Shown here: positions 1 through 8,926 of the stretch, in pieces
Numbering within the stretch: position 1 is the stretch's first letter
How the letters are laid out: each line of letters starts with the position of its first letter
Origin: Vulgatibacter incomptus_A
GTDB lineage: Bacteria > Myxococcota > Myxococcia > Myxococcales > Vulgatibacteraceae
Direction of reading: 5' to 3'
Assembly: GCA_040391605.1 (NCBI GenBank)
Contig: JBEBXK010000012.1
Location: 1-64,000 of the forward strand
Length of the DNA: 64,000 nt
Made by a program: the position numbers and the translations under genes
Notes under the pieces: generated by a model
Seen by the model: the letters and a program-made list of their open reading frames with translations, nothing else
The model's database searches: none
What the model was told of the DNA's origin: nothing

Positions 1-240
1 GCCTTGGTGGATGCCGCCTTGGTGGATGCCGCCTTGGTGGATGCCGCCTTGGTGGATGCCGCCTTGGTGGTCGCCGCCTTGGTGGATGCCGCCTCGGTGG
101 TCCCCGCCTTGGTGGATGCCGCCTTGGTGGATGCCGCCTTGGTGGATGCTACCTTGCTGGGTGCCGCCTTGGTGGATGCTACCTTGCTGGGTGCCGCCTT
201 GGTGGTCGCTGCCGCCTTGCTGGGCGCCGCCTTCGCCGCG
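1..240. repeat. 15-bp tandem repeats coding the KAAST/KAAPS tail
   Basis: The unit gccttggtggatgcc and close variants recur in tandem from the left edge to about position 210 and decay into 18-bp-like units toward 330. Each 15-bp unit encodes one pentapeptide (Lys-Ala-Ala-Ser-Thr) of the minus-strand H1-like protein. Copy number in such coding tandem arrays often varies between strains by slippage, which is inference here. Confidence 0.85.
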
Positions 241-446
241 GCCTTGGAGGGCGCTGCCTTCGCCGCGGCAGCCTTGGAGGGCGCTGCCTTCGCCGAGGCA
301 GCCTTGGAGATCGCCACCTTCAGGGAGGCCGCCTTGGCGGGCGTAGCCTTGGGCGAGGCCACTTTCTTCGATGCCGCCTCCGTCACGGCGGGCGCGGCGG
401 CGGTCTGGGCCTTATCTGTCGAGGCTGCGGTCTTGCGAGACGCCAA
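1..446 (-). CDS. Lys-Ala-rich histone H1-like repeat protein, N-terminal part (runs off left edge)
   Basis: Reading leftward, an AAGGAG Shine-Dalgarno at 452-457 lies 5 nt before a TTG start at 444-446. The frame is then open to the window edge (148 codons). The protein begins MASRKTAASTDKAQTAAAP and becomes a low-complexity Lys/Ala/Ser/Thr/Pro tail of repeating KAAST and KAAPS units, with almost no acidic or aromatic residues. Such tails are typical of bacterial histone H1-like (Hc1/AlgP-type) DNA-binding proteins, so a nucleoid or polyphosphate/nucleic-acid-binding role is inferred. The other strand is also open here but would encode an implausible Val-Asp-Ala-Ala-Leu repeat. The C-terminus lies outside the window. 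The gene is divergent from hflX. Confidence 0.72.
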   Translation of the reverse strand, partial: MASRKTAASTDKAQTAAAPAVTEAASKKVASPKATPAKAASLKVAISKAASAKAAPSKAAAAKAAPSKAAAKAAPSKAAATTKAAPSKVASTKAAPSKVASTKAASTKAASTKAGTTEAASTKAATTKAASTKAASTKAASTKAASTK

Positions 447-600
447 GCTGGCTCCTTCTCGGGCGGCGGGTTCAGTGCGGCCGCCCTCGCTTTGGGCCGA
501 ATGTAGCACGGGAGGAAAGCATCCACCCCCAATCTGTGTTTGTACCCAGACCTGCCCAGGATTAGAGTCCCAGGCACTTCCCCTCGAGGAGAATACGGCC

Positions 601-2283
<1,683 letters not shown>

Positions 2284-2289
2284 GAAGCC

Positions 2290-3294
2290 TCAGTACCGAA
2301 ACTCGGGCTTCCGCTCCCGGGTCATCAGCTCCAACGTGGCCTGCCGGGGATCCTTATCCTCGTGCAGGATCTCGTAGACGCTCTGAGTGATGGGTACATC
2401 CACATTGAGCCGCCGCGCCAGCTCCTTGGCGGAGCGCGCGGTGACCACACCCTCCGCCACCTGGCCCAGATCGCCCAGGATCTCCGAGAGCTTGCGGCCC
2501 TTGCCGAGCTCCATCCCCACCTTGCGGTTTCGGGAGAGGTCGCCGGTACAGGTGAGGACCAGATCGCCCATCCCCGCCAATCCCGTGAGGGTGATCGGGT
2601 TGGCGCCCCGCGCCACCGCGAGGCGGGTCATCTCCGCCAGCCCCCGGGTGATCAGCGCGGCGCGGGCGTTGTTTCCAAAGCGCAGCCCGTCGGCGATGCC
2701 GCTGCCGATCGCCACCACGTTCTTGAGGGCGCCGCCGAGCTGCACGCCGATCACGTCCGGCGAGGTGTAGCAGCGGAAGGTCGGCGCCGAGAACGCCTCC
2801 TGCACCCTGAGTGATACCCGCTCCCAATGCGCCGCCACGGTGACGGCCGTGGGTGCGCCCCCCGCCACCTCCTTGGCGAAGGAGGGTCCTGAGAGCACGG
2901 CGAGGTAAGGGTGCAGCGAGTCGGGGAGGACGCTCTCCAGGACCTCCGTGGGCAGCAGCAGCGTCTTCTCCTCTATCCCCTTGGAGACCGTGACGATCGG
3001 GCAGCCCGAGGGGATCAGCGGCGCGATGGCTCCGAAGACCTCCCGCGCCACCTGCGACGGCGTCGCCGCCACCACCAGCTCGACGCCGTCCAACGCGGCG
3101 GCCACGTCGGTGTGCGCGATCACGCTGTCGGGGAGCCGGAAGCCGGGCAAGTACCGTGTGTTCTCACGAGCGGTATTGAGCCGTTCGCCGAGCTCCGGCT
3201 CGCGTACCCAGAGCCGCACGTCGAGGCCCTTGCTGCCCAGCACGAAGGCGAGGCTGGTGCCGAACGCTCCGGCGCCGATGATCGCGACGCGCAT
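2290..3294 (-). CDS. gpsA: NAD(P)-dependent glycerol-3-phosphate dehydrogenase
   Basis: Reduces dihydroxyacetone phosphate to sn-glycerol-3-phosphate, the backbone for phospholipids, in the cytosol. The protein starts MRVAIIGAGAFGTSLA, a Rossmann GxGxxG dinucleotide-binding motif. It carries the family segments TVSKGIEE, LSGPSFAKEVA and GGALKNVVAIGSGIADGL (with the catalytic Lys), then TGLAGMGDLVLTCTG. Length is 334 residues, normal for GpsA. I chose the internal ATG at 3294 because an AGAGGA site lies about 7 nt upstream and the Rossmann fold starts there; the open frame extends 23 codons further without similarity. It converges on hflX with a 6-base gap. The glycerol kinase at 11.8-13.3 kb feeds the same metabolite pool. 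Confidence 0.96.
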   Translation of the reverse strand: MRVAIIGAGAFGTSLAFVLGSKGLDVRLWVREPELGERLNTARENTRYLPGFRLPDSVIAHTDVAAALDGVELVVAATPSQVAREVFGAIAPLIPSGCPIVTVSKGIEEKTLLLPTEVLESVLPDSLHPYLAVLSGPSFAKEVAGGAPTAVTVAAHWERVSLRVQEAFSAPTFRCYTSPDVIGVQLGGALKNVVAIGSGIADGLRFGNNARAALITRGLAEMTRLAVARGANPITLTGLAGMGDLVLTCTGDLSRNRKVGMELGKGRKLSEILGDLGQVAEGVVTARSAKELARRLNVDVPITQSVYEILHEDKDPRQATLELMTRERKPEFRY

Positions 3295-3454
3295 GGGGAC
3301 ATCCTCTCGTCGGTTGCGAGAAGCCAAGGTAGAGCCCCCGATCGATCGGGTCAACGGATGCATGATCGTCGCTCCCGCAGGCCAAGGAGGCAGCCACTTC
3401 CCGCCGGGGCGCGCCCCCGTTTCCTTGCGGCGGCGACCGGAGGATCCTCTTCGC

Positions 3455-4030
3455 TCAGCCGCCCGTCGTCGCGTTGGGATCCTGCGCCTGCGCCCTCAGG
3501 GCCGCGCGTAGGGCGGAGACGATCGAGTCGGGCGAGGGATGATCGCCCAGGTGATTGCTGACGTAGCGGTACGCCAACCTGCCGTCGGGGAGGACCACCA
3601 GGACCCCACCCTGCTGCAGGCGATCGCCGCGAATCCCGTCCTGCCGGAAGCCTCGAATCGCCGCCCGCGCGGCGCTCTTCACTGAGCCGAGGTGGAGCAT
3701 CGCTCCCTTGTCGCGCCGAAAGCCCGCCGCCTCGTAGACCTTCACCGTGGGATCGGTGAAGACCGGAAAATCGGGCCGCTGATCCTCCACGAACCAACGA
3801 AGCTGCTCGACGGTGCCGTTCCCCACGAGCTGCAGCTCGGCGCCCAGCCCGCGGATCGCCGGGAGCTCGGGGCGGAGCTGCGCCACCTGCTCGCGGCAGA
3901 AGATGCAGGAGAAGTGGCGGATGAAGACCACCACCGCCGGCCTGGACGCCCAGAGCTCCCGCAGCGGATGGGCCGCGCCCTCGAGATCCAGCACCTCGGC
4001 GTCTGCGAGGCCTTCATCGATCCTCTGCAT
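3455..4030 (-). CDS. Peroxiredoxin-like AhpC/TSA_2 family protein
   Basis: A 191-residue thioredoxin-fold protein of the AhpC-TSA_2 / peroxiredoxin-like type. After strand VVVFIRHF comes SCIFCREQ, placing a CxxC pair at residues 42 and 45. GNGTVEQLRWFVED and FPVFTDPTVKVYEAAGF match the conserved core of this group, and a C-terminal segment GGVLVVLPDGRLAYRY gives the final strand. The likely role is a cytosolic thiol redox enzyme; the substrate is unknown. The start at 4030 has GGAGAGGAG upstream, and the longer open frame lacks support. It is followed on the same strand by gpsA after a 160-base gap, so they may share a transcript. Confidence 0.8.
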   Translation of the reverse strand: MQRIDEGLADAEVLDLEGAAHPLRELWASRPAVVVFIRHFSCIFCREQVAQLRPELPAIRGLGAELQLVGNGTVEQLRWFVEDQRPDFPVFTDPTVKVYEAAGFRRDKGAMLHLGSVKSAARAAIRGFRQDGIRGDRLQQGGVLVVLPDGRLAYRYVSNHLGDHPSPDSIVSALRAALRAQAQDPNATTGG

Positions 4031-4145
4031 GCTTCGCTCCTCTCCAATGAATCGCCGCGTATCAGGTGGGAAACTTTCGCTGCCCCCGGTCACCTCGGTC
4101 AGCGCTCACGGAGGCTCCGGCCGGCCGACAGGAAACGCGACGCCT

Positions 4146-4673
4146 TCAGCCGCGCTCACGGAGGTAGCGGTCTACGCCGCGGGCGACCTCCTGCAGGTTG
4201 TCCTGCACCTGCTTCACCAGGAAGCGCTCCACCACCGGGCCGATCCGCCCCGCCAGCAGCCTGGGTACGCCGGTGATCTTCGCCGCGTCCACGTCGATGC
4301 GCCCGCCGATCCGGATGGTGGACTGCCCTGGCCCCGTCTCGAGGAAGAAGTTCTTCCCCCGCGAATCCACCGCGTCCTTGAACGAATGCGACTCGCTCCG
4401 CCAGGTGCAGGAGTGATCGGCCTCGCTCCACTCGGCGTAGTCGGTCCAGGAGAGCATCGACTCCGAGAGCACCGCGCGCACCGCGGCCGGGATGTCGCCG
4501 CCGCCGTGCCAGACGTTGACCAGCTCCACCTTCTCTCCCTCCTCCTTGCGGCTCTTCACCTGGATATCCCGCACGTTCGGCAGGAAGGGGAGCAGCCGGA
4601 TCAGCTCGTCGCGATACACGCGAAAGACGGCGTCGCGAGGCTGGCGGATGGTGGCTTCGGCGGAGAGTTCCAT
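4146..4673 (-). CDS. SRPBCC-superfamily protein
   Basis: A 175-residue protein with a START/polyketide-cyclase-like helix-grip pattern: an N-terminal strand (MELSAEATIRQPRDAVFRVY), an alternating beta-strand core with many Trp and charged residues, and a long C-terminal helix (GPVVERFLVKQVQDNLQEVARGVDRYL). Proteins of this fold bind hydrophobic ligands in a central cavity. Neither substrate nor partner can be read from the sequence. There is no signal peptide, so it is cytosolic. It stands alone between a small hypothetical gene and the peroxiredoxin-like gene. Confidence 0.6.
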   Translation of the reverse strand: MELSAEATIRQPRDAVFRVYRDELIRLLPFLPNVRDIQVKSRKEEGEKVELVNVWHGGGDIPAAVRAVLSESMLSWTDYAEWSEADHSCTWRSESHSFKDAVDSRGKNFFLETGPGQSTIRIGGRIDVDAAKITGVPRLLAGRIGPVVERFLVKQVQDNLQEVARGVDRYLRERG

Positions 4674-4801
4674 GTGCCGGAGCGTAGCCCAACGGGCCTC
4701 CGCGCGGGGCCGCGATCGCCACCTGGCCCCCCCCGGGAGACGTCTCCCCGTGTCTTCCGCCCCACGAAGCGCGATGCCGCCGCTTCAGGAAGAAGAAGAA
4801 A

Positions 4802-5071
4802 TCAGTAGCCCACACCGATCATCGCCTCCGCCACCAGGGCGATGAGCCGGCGGCGGACGATGCGCCGGCTGGCGTCGATCACATCCGCGGGGGGCTCGAC
4901 CCGGAGGCGTCGGGTTGCGAGCTCCATCGCCAGCGAGACCCGGCGATCGTCGAGGGCGAAGGGAAAGCCGGGCTGACGCTCCAGGAAGTATCCGAGGCCC
5001 CGCCTCTCGAGGAGATCGTCGACCACCCGCGAGCAGGCTTGATGAAGAGCCAGATCGATGATTTCGGCCAA
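4802..5071 (-). CDS. Small hypothetical protein
   Basis: An 89-residue protein I do not recognise. It starts MAEIIDLALHQACSRVVDDLLERR and is rich in Arg and hydrophobic residues with predicted helices throughout, including RRIVRRRLIALVAEAMIGVGY at the end. It has no signal peptide, cysteine pair or known motif. An AGGGACAGC stretch just upstream is a weak ribosome-binding site. Codon use matches its neighbours, which supports a real gene, but the call rests on reading frame alone. Confidence 0.45.
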   Translation of the reverse strand: MAEIIDLALHQACSRVVDDLLERRGLGYFLERQPGFPFALDDRRVSLAMELATRRLRVEPPADVIDASRRIVRRRLIALVAEAMIGVGY

Positions 5072-5192
5072 AGCTGTCCCTCGTGCGGACGGGGAGGATT
5101 CCCCGCCTCATGGCGAGCTCGGATGACTGGGAGGTGCGTGATCGCCTGCTCTCTCGAGGCGTTCGCTCGGGGTGACGCGACGACTTCGGACG

Positions 5193-5921
5193 CTAAGCGA
5201 GCAGCGTAGACGGATCCAGTTTTTGGCCCCGGACCCAGCGTTCGAAGTGGCGCACCACGGACTCGATGCGGGCCTGCTCCGAGGGTGCCTCGATGTAGGG
5301 GAGCGTGCCCAGGACTGCGACGCCGCAGAGGCGCTCGATCGCCCGGACGTTCTCCGGAGCGGCCTGCTCCGACCTGCGATCCGACGCGCTCAAGATCACG
5401 CCTTTGCAGGGGATTCCTCTGGTGGCGAGGGCCTCCAGGCTGAGGGCGACGTGGTTGATCGTCCCCAGCCCCGCCCGCCCGACCAGCAGCGCCGGCAGCC
5501 CCAGCCGCAGCGCGAGATCGCCCACCGTGGAAAAGCGGGGCTCGATGGGGACCAGCAGCCCACCCGCCCCCTCCACCACCACCCCATCCGGATGGCGGAT
5601 CGCCAGCGCGCGGAAGCCCGCCTCGATGGAGTCCAACCCGTAGTCGACCCCCTCGGCCGCCGCCGCGATCCCTGGGGCCAGCGGCGCCTCCAGGCGATGG
5701 GGGCAGACGAGCTCCAGCGGATCCGCCCCGCCCGCCGCGGCCTGTAACAAGAGGGCGTCCGCCGGGACCAACGCCCCGGCTGCGTCGCGCAGGCAGCCGC
5801 TCTCCGCGGGCTTCATGGCCCCCACCCGCAGCCCGCGTCGACGCAGCGTCACCACCAGCCCCGCAGCCACCGCGGTCTTGCCCACCCCGGTGTCCGTGCC
5901 GGTGATCAGGATCCCTGGCAT
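5193..5921 (-). CDS. bioD: ATP-dependent dethiobiotin synthetase
   Basis: Closes the ureido ring of dethiobiotin from 7,8-diaminopelargonate, CO2 and ATP, the step before biotin synthase. The protein opens MPGILITGTDTGVGKTAVAA, with the BioD P-loop GTDTGVGKT at residues 8-16, and continues with AMKPAESG (KP motif) and VEGAGGLLVPI, the diagnostic metal/substrate segment. Length is 242 residues. It follows bioB on the same strand after a 10-base gap, so they form an operon. bioA and bioF are not in the window. There is no visible BirA-type operator upstream of the pair. Confidence 0.95.
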   Translation of the reverse strand: MPGILITGTDTGVGKTAVAAGLVVTLRRRGLRVGAMKPAESGCLRDAAGALVPADALLLQAAAGGADPLELVCPHRLEAPLAPGIAAAAEGVDYGLDSIEAGFRALAIRHPDGVVVEGAGGLLVPIEPRFSTVGDLALRLGLPALLVGRAGLGTINHVALSLEALATRGIPCKGVILSASDRRSEQAAPENVRAIERLCGVAVLGTLPYIEAPSEQARIESVVRHFERWVRGQKLDPSTLLA

Positions 5922-5931
5922 GAGGGCTCGC

Positions 5932-6942
5932 TCAGGCGATCTGCAGGTGGACGTGCTTCTCCTCGGCCTGGGCCCGCTCCACTTCGTGGGGCGCCAGCGG
6001 CTCGATGCCTGCCTTGGCGAGGAGCGCCATGTCGGAGGCGTACTCGGGGTTGCCGGTGGTCAGCAGCTTCTCGCCGAAGAAGATCGAGTTGGCGCCACCC
6101 ATCATGCACAGGAGCTGGGCCTCCTCGTTCATCTGCATCCGTCCCGCGGAGAGCCGCACCATCGACGCCGGCATCAGGATCCGCGCAGTGGCGATCATCC
6201 GTACCATCTCGATGGTCTCCACCTTCTGCTGCCCCGCGAGCGGCGTGCCCTCCACCGCCACCAGCGCGTTGATCGGCACCGACTCCGGGTGGATCTCCTG
6301 GTTGGACAGGGTCTGCAGCATCGCGCACCGCGCCTCGATCGGCTCGCCCATCCCGATGATGCCGCCACAGCAGACGCTGAGCCCGGCGGTGCGCAGATGC
6401 CCCAAGGTGCGGAGGCGATCTTCGTAGCCCCGGGTGGTGATGATCTTGTCGTAATGATCCTCGGAGGTGTCGAGGTTGTGGTTGTAGGCCGAGAGCCCCG
6501 CCTCCTTCAGCCGCCGGGCCTGGTTCTCGTCGAGCATCCCCAGGGTGGCGCAGGCCTCCATGCCCATCGAGCGGACGCCGCGGACCATGTCGAGGATCCG
6601 ATCGAAGTGCTCGTTGTCCTTCACCTCGCGCCAGGCGGCGCCCATGCAGAAGCGGGTGGCCCCAGCCTCCTTCGCCTGCTCCGCCTTCGAGAGGACCTCG
6701 TCCACCGACATCAGCTTCTCGGCCTGGACCCCCGTGTGGTAGCGCGCGGCCTGGGGGCAATAGGCGCAGTCCTCGGTGCAGCCGCCGGTCTTGATCGACA
6801 GCAGCGAGCAGAGCTGGACCTTGTTGTCGCCGAAGTGCGCGCGGTGCACGGTCTGCGCGCGATAGAGGAGATCGAAGAGCGGGAGATCGTGGATCGCGCG
6901 GATCTCCTCCAGCGTCCAGTCGTGGCGGATTTCGAGGGACAA
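5932..6942 (-). CDS. bioB: Biotin synthase
   Basis: Radical-SAM enzyme inserting sulfur into dethiobiotin. The 4Fe-4S cluster motif is CTEDCAYCPQ (CxxxCxxC) at about residues 54-61, followed by AARYHTGV. Further family blocks are ATLGMLDENQARRLKEAGL, YNHNLDTS and GGIIGMGE, and the auxiliary 2Fe-2S ligands lie further on. Length is 336 residues. The start is TTG at 6942, with AGGAGG 4 to 5 nt upstream. It is first gene of the bioB-bioD operon. The C-terminus AEEKHVHLQIA is slightly extended, as in many proteobacterial BioB proteins. Confidence 0.97.
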   Translation of the reverse strand: MSLEIRHDWTLEEIRAIHDLPLFDLLYRAQTVHRAHFGDNKVQLCSLLSIKTGGCTEDCAYCPQAARYHTGVQAEKLMSVDEVLSKAEQAKEAGATRFCMGAAWREVKDNEHFDRILDMVRGVRSMGMEACATLGMLDENQARRLKEAGLSAYNHNLDTSEDHYDKIITTRGYEDRLRTLGHLRTAGLSVCCGGIIGMGEPIEARCAMLQTLSNQEIHPESVPINALVAVEGTPLAGQQKVETIEMVRMIATARILMPASMVRLSAGRMQMNEEAQLLCMMGGANSIFFGEKLLTTGNPEYASDMALLAKAGIEPLAPHEVERAQAEEKHVHLQIA

Positions 6943-7127
6943 GCTTCCTCCTGGGGAGCGTCAATCACCAAGGCTCCGGTCTGTCGGTCCGCCGTATCAT
7001 GGGGGATCGACCCGCGCAATTGTCAGGGACCTGCGCTTCCCCGCCTCCCTCCGCTGTTCGCCTGCCACCGACTCGCGAGTTCCGTGATCCCGCCGCAGGC
7101 GATCGCCCCGGGCCCCGCTGCGCTGCC

Positions 7128-7913
7128 TCAGCCCCGCTGGGTCGCCGGGGCGCGGGCGAGCGCCATGGTCCCGGCCTGGGCCGTCGGATAGACCACCAGC
7201 TCCTCCAGGTTCACGTGGGATGGGCGACTCACCGCGAAGCCGATCACCTCCGCCACGTCCTCGGCCCGAAGCGGCGTGAATCCTTCATATACCTTATGTG
7301 CCTGCTCCTGATCCCCGTGGAAGCGGACCAAGCTGAACTCCGTCTCCACCGCCCCGGGCTCCACGTTGCATACCCGGACGCCAGTCCCCATCAGCTCGTG
7401 GCGCAGCGCCTTCGTGATCGACCGCACCCCCGCCTTGGTGGCGCAGTACACCGCGCCCCCGGGGTAGGCCTCGATCCCCGCCACCGAGCCGAGCTGCACC
7501 ACCGTCCCGCAGCGCCTCGCGATCATCCCCGGCAAAAAGAGGCGGGTGATCCGCAGCAGCCCCAAGAGGTTGGTGTCGATCATCTCGGTCCAATCCGACT
7601 CCCGCCCATCCACCACCGGCTCCCTCCCCCTGGCGAGGCCGGCGTTGTTCACCAGGATCTCCACCTCCCCCTGCAGCAGCGCCGCCGCCGCGAATGCAGC
7701 ACAGCTCCCGGCATCCGCGACGTCGAGGGCGGCGATCGCGACCTGCGCCCCCGGATGCTTCGCCACGATCCCGTCGCGGATCGCTTCGAGGCGATCGATG
7801 CGGCGAGCGCCCAGCAACAGCCTCGCGCCACGACCGGCCAGCTCGAAGGCCGTCGCCGCGCCGATCCCCGCGGAGGCCCCGGTGATCACCGCCAACTTCC
7901 CTTTCAAATCCAT
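7128..7913 (-). CDS. Short-chain dehydrogenase/reductase (YdfG-like)
   Basis: Classical SDR oxidoreductase, probably NADP-dependent. It has the cofactor motif TGASAGIGAATAFEL near the N-terminus, GARRIDRLEAI (Arg after the second strand favours NADP), the NNAG motif, the Ser of LGSVAGIEAYPGG, and the YCATKAG catalytic Tyr-Lys pair. PGAVETEFSLVRFHGD resembles the serine/3-hydroxy acid dehydrogenases of the YdfG group; the substrate is unproven. I start at ATG 7913 because GAGGAG lies 8 nt upstream; a TTG two codons earlier is too close to that site. The repeat element beginning at 7950 lies just upstream. Confidence 0.9.
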   Translation of the reverse strand: MDLKGKLAVITGASAGIGAATAFELAGRGARLLLGARRIDRLEAIRDGIVAKHPGAQVAIAALDVADAGSCAAFAAAALLQGEVEILVNNAGLARGREPVVDGRESDWTEMIDTNLLGLLRITRLFLPGMIARRCGTVVQLGSVAGIEAYPGGAVYCATKAGVRSITKALRHELMGTGVRVCNVEPGAVETEFSLVRFHGDQEQAHKVYEGFTPLRAEDVAEVIGFAVSRPSHVNLEELVVYPTAQAGTMALARAPATQRG

Positions 7914-7949
7914 GTCCAACGCTCCTCGTCCCCGTCTCCCGACCTAGGT

Positions 7950-8123
7950 GACTGGTGCCAAACGGAGTCCCTGCTACGACGAACGATGCGGGGCTGCGGA
8001 CGACGTGCTCAGTCCTCCCTCCCTGCGTCGTAGCTACGGCTACGACTCAGTCGGTCGTCCCTGCGCGCGCCGCCCTCGCTCCTCGCCTCGCTCGTCTCGC
8101 GACGGGACCGTTCGACACCAGCC
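7950..8123 (+). repeat. Terminal-inverted-repeat intergenic element, copy A
   Basis: About 174 bp, nearly identical to the reverse complement of 44524-44698. Its ends form imperfect inverted repeats: left GACTGGTGCCAAACGG, right (read on the other strand) GCTGGTGTCGAACGG. In the middle, GTCGTAGC-TACG-GCTACGAC is a perfect 8-bp hairpin with a cUACGg-type tetraloop in this orientation. It lies between the divergent SDR and DoxX genes. No transposase is encoded, so it resembles a MITE or other non-autonomous palindromic element. Confidence 0.85.
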
Positions 8124-8262
8124 ACCTATGGGCTCATGGGGAGTTCTTGCACGTTCGCATGGCCCCCGGGCAAGCGATCGGCGCGCGCCGCTCCGACGTC
8201 CACTTTTTGGCATTTATCCGCAACCGTCTATACTTCTTGCCACTTTCTCCAAGGGAGCCGAG

Positions 8263-8709
8263 TTGCGCGCCACCTCCATGTCCACCAGGGATATCGCCTG
8301 GGCCCTCCTCCGCGTCGCGGCCGGCGCCATGCTCATCACCCACGGCTATGCGAAGGTCTTCGGCGTCTCCGCCGATGGCAGCCCTGCGATGGCCGGCTTC
8401 ATCCAGCAGGTCGCCGGCCTCGGCTTCCCCTACCCCCCGCTCTTCGCCTGGCTCGCCGCCCTCTCCGAGCTCGCCGGCGGCACGCTGATCGTCTTCGGCC
8501 TCTTCACCCGGCCAGCGGCCCTCTCCGCCGCCGCCACCCTCTTGGTCGCGGCCTACAGCCAACGCGCAGGCGCCTACGCCCAGATGGAGAAGCCGCTCCT
8601 CTTCCTGGCCATCTTCGTAGCTCTCACCCTCGGCGGCGCGGGCCCCTTCTCGTTCGACGCCGCCAGGCGCTCGAAGAAGGAGCGCCTCTCTCTCTCGATC
8701 TTCCGCTGA
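8263..8709 (+). CDS. DoxX-family membrane protein
   Basis: A 148-residue membrane protein with four hydrophobic segments. Landmarks are the first helix IAWALLRVAAGAMLITHGYAKVFG, a loop GFPYPPLFAWLAALSELAGG, then TLIVFGLFTRPAALSAAATLLVAAY, and a last helix FLAIFVALTLGGAGPFSFDA. These are standard for the DoxX/YphA/DoxD group, whose members associate with oxidoreductases or thiol redox systems in the inner membrane. AAGGGAG at 8251-8257 supports the TTG start at 8263; an ATG five codons later is possible. It lies downstream of repeat copy A and may take its promoter from that region. Confidence 0.85.
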   Translation: MRATSMSTRDIAWALLRVAAGAMLITHGYAKVFGVSADGSPAMAGFIQQVAGLGFPYPPLFAWLAALSELAGGTLIVFGLFTRPAALSAAATLLVAAYSQRAGAYAQMEKPLLFLAIFVALTLGGAGPFSFDAARRSKKERLSLSIFR

Positions 8710-8926
8710 CGTCTCCGGGCGTCGATCCTTCGTCCTCGTCGGCAGCGGTGGATGGGCAGTTGGCCGACCCTTCTTTCCGCTCATCGCCGGCGATGCACCA
8801 GCCGATCCTCCAGCTACCTTCGCCCGCTGCGCCCGGCCATCGGAGTCGGCTGGATGTCAGACCCATCGGTTAGGCTGCCCCTCGATCGTCGGGGCCTTCC
8901 GCCCCCACCTCCAGGAGCCGACCGAA

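Noticed and set aside
1..240. Possible CRISPR-like direct repeats
   Set aside because: Units are 15 bp without spacers and encode a regular pentapeptide.
4..600. A 199-residue N-terminal extension of HflX rich in Val-Asp-Ala-Ala-Leu repeats
   Set aside because: It is the reverse reading of the Lys-Ala repeat gene on the other strand; HflX proteins have no such domain and a ribosome-binding site lies near 590.
6943..7020. A BirA-type biotin operator upstream of bioB
   Set aside because: No TTGTTAACC/GGTTAACAA-like inverted repeat is present.
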